Positions 40,897 to 52,834 of a stretch of DNA of 64,000 bases are shown in pieces; position 1 is the stretch's first letter, and each line of letters begins with the position of its first letter. The DNA comes from Candidatus Protistibacter heckmannii. Lineage in GTDB: Bacteria > Pseudomonadota > Gammaproteobacteria > Burkholderiales > Burkholderiaceae. The position numbers and the translations under genes are program-made. The notes under the pieces are model-generated. The model worked only from the letters and a program-made list of their open reading frames with translations, was not told where the DNA came from and did not search any database. The DNA is taken from the NCBI GenBank assembly GCA_025050535.1, contig JALBVF010000001.1, forward strand, positions 372,001 to 436,000, in the 5' to 3' direction.

Positions 40897-42657
40897 TTAT
40901 TTCTGCCAGGTGTCCTTCAGCCCGACGCTGCGGTTGAAGACCAGGGCCCCCGGCTTGGAATCCACCAAGTCGGCCACGAAATAGCAGTGGCGCTCAAACT
41001 GCAGCCGCGTTCCGGCCTCGGTCGAGGCGGCGCCGGGCTCGAGCCAGGCCTGCACCGTTTCCAGGGAATTCGGATTGAGCGCGGCGAGGAAGTCCTTGCC
41101 GCCGGAGTCGGGATGCGGATCGGAGAACAGCCGGTCGTAGAGCCGCACCTGCGCGCCCACCGCCTCGGCGGCGCTAACCCAGTGGATGTTGCCCTTGACC
41201 TTGTAGTTGTTCGAGCCCGGCGTGCCGCTCTTGCTGTCCTCGAAATAGTTGGCATGGACGGTGACGACATTGCCAGCGGCATCCTTCTCACAGCCGGTGC
41301 ATTCGATCACGAAGCCGTGGCGCAGGCGCACGCGGTTGCCGGGGAATAGCCGGAAATAGCCCTTGGGCGGCGTCTCGGTGAAATCCTCCTGCTCGATCCA
41401 CAGCTCGCGCGAGAAGTGGAAGTTGCGAAGGCCCAGCTCCGGCTTGTGCGGATGGTGGGGTGATGTGCAGGGCTCCATGCGGCCCTCGGGGAAATTGTCG
41501 ATGATGAGCTTGAGCGGGCGCAGCACCGCGCTGACGCGGTTCACGCGCGGATCCAGGTCGTCGCGCAGGGCCTGCTCGAGCACGCTCATCTCGATCCAGC
41601 TGTCGGCCTTGGCCACGCCGATGCGCTCGCAGAAAAGCCGCACGCTCTCTGGCGTATAGCCGCGGCGGCGGATGCCGACGATGGTGGGCATCCGCGGATC
41701 GTCCCAGCCGCTCACCCGCTTCTCCTCCACCAGCTGCAGCAGCTTGCGCTTGCTGGTGATGGTGTAGGTCAGGTTCAGGCGGGAGAATTCGTGCTGATGC
41801 GGCAGCGGCTCGGCGAAGACGCCGGCGTCGCGCAGGCGCTCGAGGATCCAGTCGTAGAGCGGGCGGTTGTTCTCGAACTCGAGCGTGCAGATCGAATGCG
41901 TGATGCGCTCGAGCGCGTCCGAGATGCAGTGGGTGAAGTCGTACATCGGGTAGATGCACCACTTGTCGCCCGTGCGGTGGTGATGGGCGTGGCGGATGCG
42001 GTAGATCACCGGGTCGCGCATCATGATGTTGGGCGAGGCCATGTCGATCCTGGCGCGCAGCACATGCTCGCCGTCCGCGTACTTGCCGTCGCGCATCTCC
42101 CGGAACAGGCTCAGGCTCTCGTCGGCCGGCCGGTCGCGGAAATGGCTGTTCTTGCCCGGCTCGGTCAGATTGCCGCGCGCGGCGCGGATAGTCTCGGCGT
42201 CCTGGCTGTCGACGTAGGCGTGGCCCTGCTGGATCAACGTCTCGGCGAACTGGTAGAGGCTGTCGAAATAGTCGCTGGCGTAGTGCAGATGCGTCTGGCC
42301 GCCGTGCTCCCAGGAGAAGCCCAGCCACTGCACCGCGTCGAGGATGCTGTCGACGTATTCCGTGTCTTCCTTGACTGGATTGGTGTCGTCGAAGCGTATG
42401 TGGCAGCGTCCGCCCACGCCGCGCTCCTCGTATTCCTTGGCCAGGCCGAAATTCAGGCAGATGCTCTTCGCGTGGCCGATGTGCAGATAGCCGTTGGGCT
42501 CGGGCGGGAAGCGGGTTATGACCTGGGGCAGGGGGCCGTGTCCGTCCTGGCGGCCGGCGTAGTGGCCGGCGGCGAGATCCTTCTCGATGATCTGGCGCAG
42601 AAAGTTGGAGGGTGCGGGCGCCGCGGCATCCTTTTGCGGATTGGATTTCTGATTCAT
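40897..42657 (-). CDS. glnS: Glutaminyl-tRNA synthetase
   Basis: A 586-residue class I aminoacyl-tRNA synthetase joining Gln to tRNA-Gln. The HIGH motif is in PPEPNGYLHIGHAKSICLNF and the KMSKS-equivalent is ITSKRKLL. The GlnRS-specific CHIRFDDTNPVKEDTEYVDSI segment and the C-terminal beta-barrel anticodon-binding domains are present. The start at 42657 is chosen over upstream in-frame codons that fall in the terminator region. It is intact. It sits downstream of tctA on the same strand but is separated from it by a terminator. Confidence 0.95.
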   Translation of the reverse strand: MNQKSNPQKDAAAPAPSNFLRQIIEKDLAAGHYAGRQDGHGPLPQVITRFPPEPNGYLHIGHAKSICLNFGLAKEYEERGVGGRCHIRFDDTNPVKEDTEYVDSILDAVQWLGFSWEHGGQTHLHYASDYFDSLYQFAETLIQQGHAYVDSQDAETIRAARGNLTEPGKNSHFRDRPADESLSLFREMRDGKYADGEHVLRARIDMASPNIMMRDPVIYRIRHAHHHRTGDKWCIYPMYDFTHCISDALERITHSICTLEFENNRPLYDWILERLRDAGVFAEPLPHQHEFSRLNLTYTITSKRKLLQLVEEKRVSGWDDPRMPTIVGIRRRGYTPESVRLFCERIGVAKADSWIEMSVLEQALRDDLDPRVNRVSAVLRPLKLIIDNFPEGRMEPCTSPHHPHKPELGLRNFHFSRELWIEQEDFTETPPKGYFRLFPGNRVRLRHGFVIECTGCEKDAAGNVVTVHANYFEDSKSGTPGSNNYKVKGNIHWVSAAEAVGAQVRLYDRLFSDPHPDSGGKDFLAALNPNSLETVQAWLEPGAASTEAGTRLQFERHCYFVADLVDSKPGALVFNRSVGLKDTWQK

Positions 42658-42676
42658 GCTTGGAATTTTAGCAGAT

Positions 42677-42704
42677 AAAAAAAGCGCCCCTCGCGGGGCG
42701 CTTT
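42677..42704 (-). terminator. Intrinsic terminator after tctA
   Basis: On the minus strand the stem AAAGCGCCCC-GCGA-GGGGCGCTTT is followed by a T run. It lies between the tctA stop (42751) and the glnS start (42657), so it separates transport from synthetase expression. Confidence 0.88.
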
Positions 42705-42750
42705 CCAACAAGCCGTTGGGGGAACGGCAGGCTTTGATGCTCGGTCTTGC

Positions 42751-44253
42751 TCACTCTTCCACGAAGGCTTCTTCGCGGGTCTTCTTCACGGCCGGCAGGA
42801 CGACGATCACGACCAGCGCGGCGGCGGCGATCAGCAGGCCCAGCGACAGCGGACGAGTGAAGAACACGGTGAAGTCGCCGCGGGACAGCAGCAGGGCGCG
42901 GCGGAAGTTTTCTTCCATCATCGGCCCCAGCACGAAGCCCAGCAGCAGCGGAGCGGGTTCGCAGCCCAGCTTGATGAACAGGTAGCCGATGATGCCGGCA
43001 CCAGCGGTCAGCAGGACGTCGAAGGTGGTGTTGTTCACCGTGTACACGCCGATGCAGCAGAAGACCAGGATGGCGGGGTAGAGGTGGCGATACGGAATCG
43101 TCAGCAGCTTCACCCACATGCCGATCAGTGGCAGGTTCAGGATGATCAGCATCACGTTGCCGATCCACATCGAGGCGATCAGGCCCCAGAACAGTGCCGG
43201 GTTGCTGGTCATGACCTGCGGACCGGGCTGGATGTTGTGGATAGTCATCGCACCGACCATCAGCGCCATCACCGCGTTGGGCGGAATGCCCAGGGTGAGC
43301 AGCGGGATGAACGAGGTCTGCGCGGCGGCGTTGTTGGCCGATTCCGGACCGGCCACGCCTTCGATGGCGCCCTTGCCGAATTCATGCGAGAACTTGGAGC
43401 TCTTCTTTTCCAGCGAATAGGCCGCGAACGAAGCGAGCGCCGCGCCGCCGCCGGGCAGGATGCCCAGGATGGAGCCCAGCGAGGTACCGCGCAGCACGGC
43501 AGGAGCCATGCGCTTGAAGTCCGCCAGGGTCGGCCACAGGCCTTGCACATTGTCGGTGAAGGTCTCGCGCTTTTCCTTATGCTCGAGGTTGACCATGATT
43601 TCCGCGAAGCCGAACAGGCCCATGGCCACGTCGACGAAGCCGATGCCGTCGGTCAGCTCAGGCAGGTCGAAACTGAAACGCGCCACGCCGGAGTTCACGT
43701 CGGTGCCCACCAGGCCCAGCAGCAGGCCCAGTACGATCATCGCGATCGCCTTGACCAGCGAACCCGAAGCCAGCACCACGGCGCCGATCAGGCCCAGGAT
43801 CATCAGCGAGAAGTATTCGGACGGGCCGAACTTGAAGGCTAGCTCGGAGAGCGGGGCGGCGAAGGCGGCCAGCACCAGGGTTGCGACGCAACCGGCGAAG
43901 AACGAGCCCAGGCCAGCGGTGGCCAGCGCCACGCCTGCCCGGCCATTTCGGGCCATCTGGTAGCCGTCGATCGCTGTCACCACCGACGAGGATTCGCCGG
44001 GGATGTTCACGAGAATCGCGGTGGTGGAGCCGCCGTACTGCGCGCCGTAGTAGATGCCAGCGAGCATGATCAGCGCGGCCACGGGGGGCAGCGCGTAGGT
44101 GGTGGGCAGCAGCATCGCGATGGTGGCGATGGGTCCCAGACCCGGCAGCACGCCGATCAGGGTGCCCAGTACGCAGCCGGCGAACGCGTACAGCAGGTTC
44201 TGGAAGGTCATCGCCGTGGAGAAGCCCAGCGCGAGGTTGTTGAACAATTCCAT
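42751..44253 (-). CDS. tctA: Tripartite tricarboxylate transporter large membrane subunit
   Basis: A 500-residue protein with about 11-12 membrane segments. The TctA signature is visible in GVLPGLGPIATIAMLLPTTYALPPVAALIMLAGIYYGAQYGGSTTAIL and in the second half RGTSLGSILGILPGGGAALASFAAYSLEKK. TctA forms the Na+- or H+-coupled channel for citrate and other carboxylates delivered by TctC/Bug binding proteins. It follows tctB by 18 bp. No tctC is adjacent, so a distant Bug protein must supply the substrate. It is intact. Confidence 0.94.
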   Translation of the reverse strand: MELFNNLALGFSTAMTFQNLLYAFAGCVLGTLIGVLPGLGPIATIAMLLPTTYALPPVAALIMLAGIYYGAQYGGSTTAILVNIPGESSSVVTAIDGYQMARNGRAGVALATAGLGSFFAGCVATLVLAAFAAPLSELAFKFGPSEYFSLMILGLIGAVVLASGSLVKAIAMIVLGLLLGLVGTDVNSGVARFSFDLPELTDGIGFVDVAMGLFGFAEIMVNLEHKEKRETFTDNVQGLWPTLADFKRMAPAVLRGTSLGSILGILPGGGAALASFAAYSLEKKSSKFSHEFGKGAIEGVAGPESANNAAAQTSFIPLLTLGIPPNAVMALMVGAMTIHNIQPGPQVMTSNPALFWGLIASMWIGNVMLIILNLPLIGMWVKLLTIPYRHLYPAILVFCCIGVYTVNNTTFDVLLTAGAGIIGYLFIKLGCEPAPLLLGFVLGPMMEENFRRALLLSRGDFTVFFTRPLSLGLLIAAAALVVIVVLPAVKKTREEAFVEE

Positions 44254-44271
44254 TAGTGTCTCTCTCGCTTT

Positions 44272-44733
44272 TTATTGGGCAATGAAGGCCGGCCAGACCG
44301 GGAACTGCAGACCCAGACCCCAGACGAACGCGACGTAGGCCAGGACCACTAGCAGGATGGCGTTGACCACGGTGCCCTTCCATTGGAATTCATGGCTGGC
44401 CATGGCCGACACGAACACGAGGGCGATCAGCGACAGGATCAGGCCCAGCGGCTTGAGCAGCAGGCCGAAGAGCGTCACCGAACCGGTGATCCAGAGCACG
44501 GACTTGACGTCCCACTTGTCCATCTCGTCTTCGGCGGTCTTGGGCGACATGGCGACACCGAGAACGATCACGCCGAGGATGGCGAGCAGGATGCCGAGCC
44601 AGAACGGGAAGTAGCCCGGGCCCATTTTGGCCGTGGTGCCCATGCTGTAGGTTCTGGCGATGAACGAGAACGCCAGACCCACGACCACGAACATCAGGCC
44701 GGAGTAAAGGTCTTTCTTGCTGCGCACTTGCAA
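44272..44733 (-). CDS. tctB: Tripartite tricarboxylate transporter small membrane subunit
   Basis: A 153-residue membrane protein with about four membrane segments: YSGLMFVVVGLAFSFIART, FPFWLGILLAILGVIVLGVAM, a central hydrophobic pair around LLKPLGLILSLIALVFVSAM, and VVNAILLVVLAYVAFVWGLGL. The signature GTTAKMGPGYFPFWLG matches TctB. It is the first gene of the tctBA pair and diverges from alaS. It is intact. Confidence 0.9.
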   Translation of the reverse strand: MQVRSKKDLYSGLMFVVVGLAFSFIARTYSMGTTAKMGPGYFPFWLGILLAILGVIVLGVAMSPKTAEDEMDKWDVKSVLWITGSVTLFGLLLKPLGLILSLIALVFVSAMASHEFQWKGTVVNAILLVVLAYVAFVWGLGLQFPVWPAFIAQ

Positions 44734-45027
44734 GGCAGTCTCCTTGGGAATATATCTAATTGCTAAAAGGAACCGCGAGACTATGACCGCCAGCTTTCAA
44801 GTCGCTTTCAACATCCTTGCGCGGGCCGCATAAGCACTGGTTTTTAGGGGTAAATACCTAGGTAAGAAAGCGCCGCCGAACGCGTCGTGGAGCGCATGAC
44901 CGTACCAATAGCCCATCTCGTCGGGCCGCGGCCCGAAGCTGCGAAAACTGAAGTTTTGGATTGAAAAACAAGGATCTTTGCTAAAGACATATAAAATGAT
45001 GGGTTACGTTCATCAGTTCGCCGCGCC
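44734..45027. other. Intergenic region between divergent tctB and alaS
   Basis: It holds an AT-rich stretch with TATAAA at 44990-44995, a plausible -10 for alaS but without a clear -35, and a short perfect inverted repeat AAAACT-GA-AGTTTT at 44944-44957. On the minus strand, about 44865-44935 reads FGPRPDEMGYWYGHALHDAFGG without stops and looks protein-like, perhaps a fragment of a lost gene. No complete gene is seen. Confidence 0.4.
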
Positions 45028-47652
45028 ATGAAAGCAGCAGAAATACGCCAGAAGTTCCTGCGGTACTTTGCATCGAAGGGCCACACCATCGTCCGCTCGT
45101 CCAGCCTCGTGCCGGCGAACGACCCGACGCTGCTCTTCACCAACTCCGGCATGGTGCAGTTCAAGGACGTGTTCCTCGGCACGGAGAAGCGCCCCTACAC
45201 CCGCGCCACCTCCTCGCAGCGCAGCTTGCGCGCCGGCGGCAAGCACAACGATCTGGAAAACGTCGGCTACACGGCGCGCCACCACACCTTCTTCGAGATG
45301 CTGGGGAATTTCTCCTTCGGCGACTATTTCAAGCGCGACGCGATCAACTTCGCCTGGGAGCTGCTCACCGGCGTCTACCAGCTGCCCAAGGACAAGCTCT
45401 GGATCACCGTCTACGCGGAAGACGACGAGGCCTACGACATCTGGGCCAAGGAAGTCGGCGTGCCGGTCGAGCGCATCGTGCGCATCGGCGACAACAAGGG
45501 CGCGCGCTACGCCTCGGAAAACTTCTGGCAGATGGCCGACACCGGCCCCTGCGGCCCCTGCTCAGAAATCTTCTACGACCACGGCGCGGACGTCTGGGGC
45601 GGCCCCCCGGGCTCGCCGGACGCCGACGGCGACCGCTACATCGAGATCTGGAATCTCGTGTTCATGCAGTTCAACCGCGACGAGAGCGGCACGCTAACGC
45701 CGCTGCCAAAGCCCTGCGTGGACACCGGCATGGGCCTGGAGCGCATCGCCGCCGTGCTCCAGCATGTGCACAGCAACTACGAGATCGACCTGTTCCAGGC
45801 GCTGATCGCCGCCGCCGCGCGCGAGACCGGCGAGAAAGACCTGGGCAACAACTCGCTGAAGGTCATCGCCGACCATATCCGCGCCTGCTCCTTCCTGATC
45901 GTCGACGGCGTGATCCCCGGCAACGAAGGCCGCGGCTACGTCCTGCGCCGCATCGTGCGCCGCGCCATCCGCCACGGCTACAAGCTCGGCGTGCGCAAGC
46001 CCTTCTTTCACAGGCTCGTGGCCGATCTCGCCAAGGAAATGGGCGAGGCCTATCCCGAGCCGGTCGAGCAGGGCGCGCGCGTCACTGCGGTGCTCCAGGC
46101 CGAGGAAGAGCGCTTCTTCGAAACCATCGAGCACGGCATGTCCATCCTCGAGGGTGCGCTCAAGGACCTGGCCAAGGGCGCGGTGCTCGACGGCGAACTC
46201 GCCTTCAAACTGCACGACACCTTCGGCTTCCCGCTCGACCTCACGCAGGATGTCTGCCGCGAACTCGGCATCACCGTGGACGAGGCCGGCTTCGACGCCG
46301 CCATGGCGTGCCAGCGCGAGCAGGCCCGCGCGGCCGGCAAGTTCAAGGCCGGCGCGGCGCTCGAATACAACGGCCAGACCACCGCCTTCAATGGCTATGA
46401 AGTGCAGTCGCTTGACGCGGCCAAGGTCGTCGCCCTGTACCGCGACGTCGCGGCGGTGGACAGCCTCAAGGCGGGCGAGTCCGGTGTGGTCGTGCTCGAC
46501 GCTACGCCCTTCTACGCCGAATCCGGCGGCCAGGTTGGCGACCAGGGTGCGCTGCACGGCGCCGGCGGCGTCGTCTTCGCCGTGGACGACACCCTCAAGA
46601 TCCAGGTCGACGTCTTCGGCCACTACGGCAGCCTCGCCGCTGGCACACTCAAGCTCGGCGACAGCGTGCAGGCCAAGGTGGACGGGCAGCGCCGCGCCCG
46701 CACCATGCGCAACCACAGCGCCACCCACCTGTTGCACAAGGCCCTGCGCGAGACGCTCGGCGGCCACGTGCAGCAGAAGGGCTCGCTGGTCGACCCCGAC
46801 AAGACCCGCTTCGACTTCGCCCACGGCGCGGCCGTGAGCGAGGCCGAGATCCACCGCATCGAACACATCGTCAACGCCGAGATCCTAGCCAACGCCGCCA
46901 CCAAGGCCCAGCTCATGGGCTACGACGACGCGGTCAAGGGCGGCGCGGTGGCGCTGTTCGGCGAGAAGTATGGCGACGAGGTGCGCGTGCTCGACATCGG
47001 CTCGAGCCGCGAACTCTGCGGCGGCACCCATGTGAGCCGCACCGGCGACATCGGCATGTTCAAGATCGTCGCGGAAAGCGGCGTGGCGGCGGGCATCCGC
47101 CGCATCGAAGCCATCACCGGCGACAACGCCCTGGCCTACACCCAGGAGCTGGCCGCGCGCATGGCGGCCGTCGCCTCCGCGCTCAAGGCCACGCCCGAGG
47201 AAGTGCCCCAGCGCGTCGCCCAGGTGCAAGAGCACATGCGCGCGCTGGAGAAGGAGCTCGACCGCCTCAAGAGCAAGCTGGCCGCGAGCCAGGGCGATGA
47301 CCTAGCCGCCTCGGCGGTGGACATCTCCGGCATCAAGGTGCTGGCCGCCCAGCTTGACGGCGCCGACGTCAAGGCGCTGCGCGAGACGGTGGACAAGCTC
47401 AAGGACAAGCTCAAGACCGCGGCCATCGTGCTGGCTGCCGTAAACGACGGCAAGGTCAGCCTGATCGCCGGCGTCACCGCCGACGTGACCGGCAGGATTA
47501 AGGCCGGCGATCTGGTCAACTTCGTCGCCGAGCAGGTCGGCGGCAAGGGCGGCGGCAAGCCCGAGCTGGCGCAGGCCGGCGGCACCGATGCGGCCGCGCT
47601 GCCCAAGGTGCTTGCGGGCGTGCAGAGCTGGCTGGACCAGCGTCTGGGCTGA
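45028..47652 (+). CDS. alaS: Alanyl-tRNA synthetase
   Basis: An 874-residue class II synthetase, close to the usual 876. The N-terminal aminoacylation domain has [15 protein letters not shown] and [14 protein letters not shown]. The editing domain zinc site is [19 protein letters not shown] with [17 protein letters not shown]. The C-terminal DHHA1 region shows [12 protein letters not shown]. It charges tRNA-Ala and edits Ser and Gly. It is intact. Confidence 0.97.
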   Translation: MKAAEIRQKFLRYFASKGHTIVRSSSLVPANDPTLLFTNSGMVQFKDVFLGTEKRPYTRATSSQRSLRAGGKHNDLENVGYTARHHTFFEMLGNFSFGDYFKRDAINFAWELLTGVYQLPKDKLWITVYAEDDEAYDIWAKEVGVPVERIVRIGDNKGARYASENFWQMADTGPCGPCSEIFYDHGADVWGGPPGSPDADGDRYIEIWNLVFMQFNRDESGTLTPLPKPCVDTGMGLERIAAVLQHVHSNYEIDLFQALIAAAARETGEKDLGNNSLKVIADHIRACSFLIVDGVIPGNEGRGYVLRRIVRRAIRHGYKLGVRKPFFHRLVADLAKEMGEAYPEPVEQGARVTAVLQAEEERFFETIEHGMSILEGALKDLAKGAVLDGELAFKLHDTFGFPLDLTQDVCRELGITVDEAGFDAAMACQREQARAAGKFKAGAALEYNGQTTAFNGYEVQSLDAAKVVALYRDVAAVDSLKAGESGVVVLDATPFYAESGGQVGDQGALHGAGGVVFAVDDTLKIQVDVFGHYGSLAAGTLKLGDSVQAKVDGQRRARTMRNHSATHLLHKALRETLGGHVQQKGSLVDPDKTRFDFAHGAAVSEAEIHRIEHIVNAEILANAATKAQLMGYDDAVKGGAVALFGEKYGDEVRVLDIGSSRELCGGTHVSRTGDIGMFKIVAESGVAAGIRRIEAITGDNALAYTQELAARMAAVASALKATPEEVPQRVAQVQEHMRALEKELDRLKSKLAASQGDDLAASAVDISGIKVLAAQLDGADVKALRETVDKLKDKLKTAAIVLAAVNDGKVSLIAGVTADVTGRIKAGDLVNFVAEQVGGKGGGKPELAQAGGTDAAALPKVLAGVQSWLDQRLG

Positions 47653-47693
47653 GCCGCGCAAGAACACAGAATCAGGAAAGAAGATAGAGAGAA

Positions 47694-47939
47694 ATGGGAA
47701 ATCCGCTCGAAGTGCAGGTCGACAAGGAAGTCGACGCCAAGGGCCTGAACTGCCCGCTGCCCATCCTCCGCGCCAAGAAGGCGCTGGCGGAGCTGCAGAC
47801 CGGCCAGGTGCTGCGCATCTATTCCACGGATCCGGGCTCGGTGCGCGACTTCACCGCCTTCGCCAAGCAGACCGGCAACGAGCTTCTCGAACACAAGGAA
47901 CTGGAAGACGGTTTTGTGTTTTTGATCAAGCGGCGCTGA
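47694..47939 (+). CDS. tusA: TusA/SirA-family sulfurtransferase-like protein
   Basis: An 81-residue protein with the family CPxP motif in AKGLNCPLPILRAKKALAELQTG. The Cys carries persulfide sulfur for 2-thiouridine synthesis or other sulfur relay. The start at 47694 follows a purine-rich AGAGAG. It lies 42 bp after alaS and 28 bp before the GST pseudogene, possibly in one transcript. It is intact. Assignment to TusA itself rather than another SirA-like paralogue is likely but not certain. Confidence 0.85.
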   Translation: MGNPLEVQVDKEVDAKGLNCPLPILRAKKALAELQTGQVLRIYSTDPGSVRDFTAFAKQTGNELLEHKELEDGFVFLIKRR

Positions 47940-47967
47940 GCCGCTGGACATTCAACAGGAGACAAGA

Positions 47968-48577
47968 ATGAAGCTCTACTACAGCCCCGGCGCCTGCTCG
48001 CTCTCCCCGCACATAGCCATGCACGAATCGGGCCTCGCCTTCGAGCCGGTGCTCGCCAGCACCAAGACCAATCAGCTCAAGGACGGCACCGACTACTACT
48101 CGATCAATCCGCTGGGCTACGTGCCGCTGCTGGAGCTGGAAGACGGTACCCGTCTGGCCGAAGATCCGACCATCGTCCAGTACATCGCCGACAAGGCGCC
48201 CGAGAAGAAGCTGGCGCCGGCCGCGGGTACGCTGGGGCGCTACAAGCTGCAATCGCTGCTGACCTTCATCGGCACCGAACTGCACAAGGGCTTCTCTCCC
48301 CTGTTCCGCCCGGACACGCCGGACGAGTACAAGACGGTGGTCAAGGACAAGCTGCTCTCGCGCCTGAAGTGGGTGGACGGCCAGCTGGCTGACAAGCAAT
48401 ACCTGATGGACGATCAGTTCACCGTGACCGACGGCTATCTGTTCACGGTGACCAACTGAGCGCCGCGCGTCGGCGTGGACATCTCCGGCCTGGCCAATCT
48501 GGCTGCCTACCGCGCGCGTGGTAGCGCTCCCCGGCGTGCAGACGGCGATGAAGGCCGAAGGCCTGCTGCCCGCTTGA
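47968..48577 (+). pseudogene. Glutathione S-transferase, stop and frameshift near the 3' end
   Basis: The protein reads MKLYYSPGACSLSPHIAMHESGLAFEPV, a bacterial beta-class GST start with the Ser/Cys active-site region, then NPLGYVPLLELEDGTRLAEDPTIVQYIAD (cis-Pro and Glu-Asp of the glutathione site). A TGA at 48457 replaces the Trp of LFTVTN-W-APRVGVDI. A lost base near 48522 shifts the last 20 codons, whose native end is the TGA at 48575-48577. About 163 of 202 residues could still be made, without the last C-terminal helices. Confidence 0.88.
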
Positions 48578-48602
48578 GCCACCGGCGCATGAAGGCCTTC
48601 TC

Positions 48603-48872
48603 TTGACCCAGGCCTTCGCCTATTACGACTATGTCGGACTGGTCGGCGCGGCGATCGTCGCGCTGGCCTATTTCCTCAACCAGAAGCGCCTGCTGCGCTC
48701 CGACGACTGGCGCTTCCCCGGCGCCAATCTGCTCGGCTCCTGCCTGATCTGGTATGCGCTGATCTTCAATTTCAACCTGGCTTCCGCCGTGATCGAGACC
48801 TTCTGGACCTCGATCAGCTTTTATGGTCTGGTGAAATGCCTGCGCATGGGCCGCGCGGGTGGCGGCGCATAG
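48603..48872 (+). CDS. Small CBU_0592-like membrane protein
   Basis: An 89-residue protein with three hydrophobic segments: YVGLVGAAIVALAYFLNQ, GANLLGSCLIWYALIFNF and AVIETFWTSISFYGLVKCL. It resembles the CBU_0592 family of small inner-membrane proteins of unknown role. The best start is a TTG at 48603; no ATG or GTG in frame fits the family start (TQAFAYYDYVGLVGA). The gene follows the GST pseudogene by 25 bp and converges with galU, whose stop is 4 bp away. It is intact. Confidence 0.78.
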   Translation: MTQAFAYYDYVGLVGAAIVALAYFLNQKRLLRSDDWRFPGANLLGSCLIWYALIFNFNLASAVIETFWTSISFYGLVKCLRMGRAGGGA

Positions 48873-48876
48873 CGCC

Positions 48877-49749
48877 TCAGACTGTCTTGCCCTTGATGTA
48901 GGCGGCAAACTCCTCGCGCACTTCCGGATGGCGCAGGGCCATGTCCACCGTGGCCTTGAGATAGCCGAGCTTGCTGCCGCAGTCGTAGCGTACGCCCTTG
49001 TAGCGGTAGCCGAGCACCTGCTCCTGGAGCAGCATCGATTGGATCGCGTCGGTGAGCTGGATCTCGCCGCCGGCGCCGGGCTTCAAGGCGCGGATGTGCT
49101 GGAAGATGCGCGGCTGCAGCAGATAGCGGCCGACCACGCCCAGGTTCGAGAGCGCGTCCTTGGGATCGGGCTTCTCGACGATGCCAGTCATCTTGATCAG
49201 GCCCTCATCCCAGGTCTTGCCGGCGATCACGCCGTAGGACTTGGTCGCCTCGCGCGGCACTTCCTCCACGCCGATGATCGAGCAGCCGTAGTGGCCGTAG
49301 AGGTCGACCATCTGCTTGAGCACCGGCGGCTCGCCGTCGAGCAGGTCGTCGGCGAGGATCACGGCGAATGGATCGTTGCCCACCAGCTTCTCGGCGCAGA
49401 GCACCGCATGGCCCAGGCCCAGGGCTTCGGCCTGGCGAACGTAGACGCAGTTGACGTTGGGCGGCGTGACCGCGCGCACGATCTTCAGCAGTTCGGTCTT
49501 GTTCTTGGCGGTGAGCTCTGCCTCGAGTTCGTAGGCTTTGTCGAAATGGTCCTCGATGGCGCGCTTGCTGCGGCCGGTGACGAAGATCATCTCGGTGATG
49601 CCCGCGGCCAGCACCTCTTCCACCGCGTATTGGATCAGCGGCTTGTCGACCACCGGCAGCATTTCCTTCGGGCTGGCCTTGGTGGCCGGCAGGAAGCGGG
49701 TGCCAAGACCCGCGACGGGAAAGACTGCCTTGGTGACGCGAGCTTCCAT
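48877..49749 (-). CDS. galU: UTP-glucose-1-phosphate uridylyltransferase
   Basis: A 290-residue nucleotidyltransferase making UDP-glucose for envelope polysaccharides. The N-terminal signature is [37 protein letters not shown]-like, read here as [20 protein letters not shown]. The metal-binding ILADDLLDG and the sugar-binding GVVEKPDP-like [20 protein letters not shown] are present. It lies 11 bp downstream of valS and is probably co-transcribed. It is intact. Confidence 0.95.
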   Translation of the reverse strand: MEARVTKAVFPVAGLGTRFLPATKASPKEMLPVVDKPLIQYAVEEVLAAGITEMIFVTGRSKRAIEDHFDKAYELEAELTAKNKTELLKIVRAVTPPNVNCVYVRQAEALGLGHAVLCAEKLVGNDPFAVILADDLLDGEPPVLKQMVDLYGHYGCSIIGVEEVPREATKSYGVIAGKTWDEGLIKMTGIVEKPDPKDALSNLGVVGRYLLQPRIFQHIRALKPGAGGEIQLTDAIQSMLLQEQVLGYRYKGVRYDCGSKLGYLKATVDMALRHPEVREEFAAYIKGKTV

Positions 49750-49760
49750 GACGATTCCTC

Positions 49761-52649
<2,889 letters not shown>

Positions 52650-52741
52650 CCGGTGATTCCATGGCTTGTTGTGCGATAGCGGACCGGCCGGACGGGGAGC
52701 GGTCCGGACCGGGGCGGCGGGGGCTCCCAGAATAGACTGTG

Positions 52742-52763
52742 ATTATAAGGGCTAGCCTATAAT
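52742..52763. promoter_or_regulatory. Divergent -10 elements between valS and uvrD
   Basis: TATAAT occurs on the plus strand at 52758-52763 (toward uvrD) and on the minus strand at 52747-52742 (toward valS), separated by 10 bp. The -35 hexamers are poor on both strands. The paired arrangement in the 185-bp gap between divergent genes supports a double promoter. Confidence 0.5.
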
Positions 52764-52834
52764 CCACGACTTGCCGCGCGTAATTTCCCCGCCGCTCTGC
52801 ACTTCCATCCGCTTCTGTCCATTACCGCCCGTTC

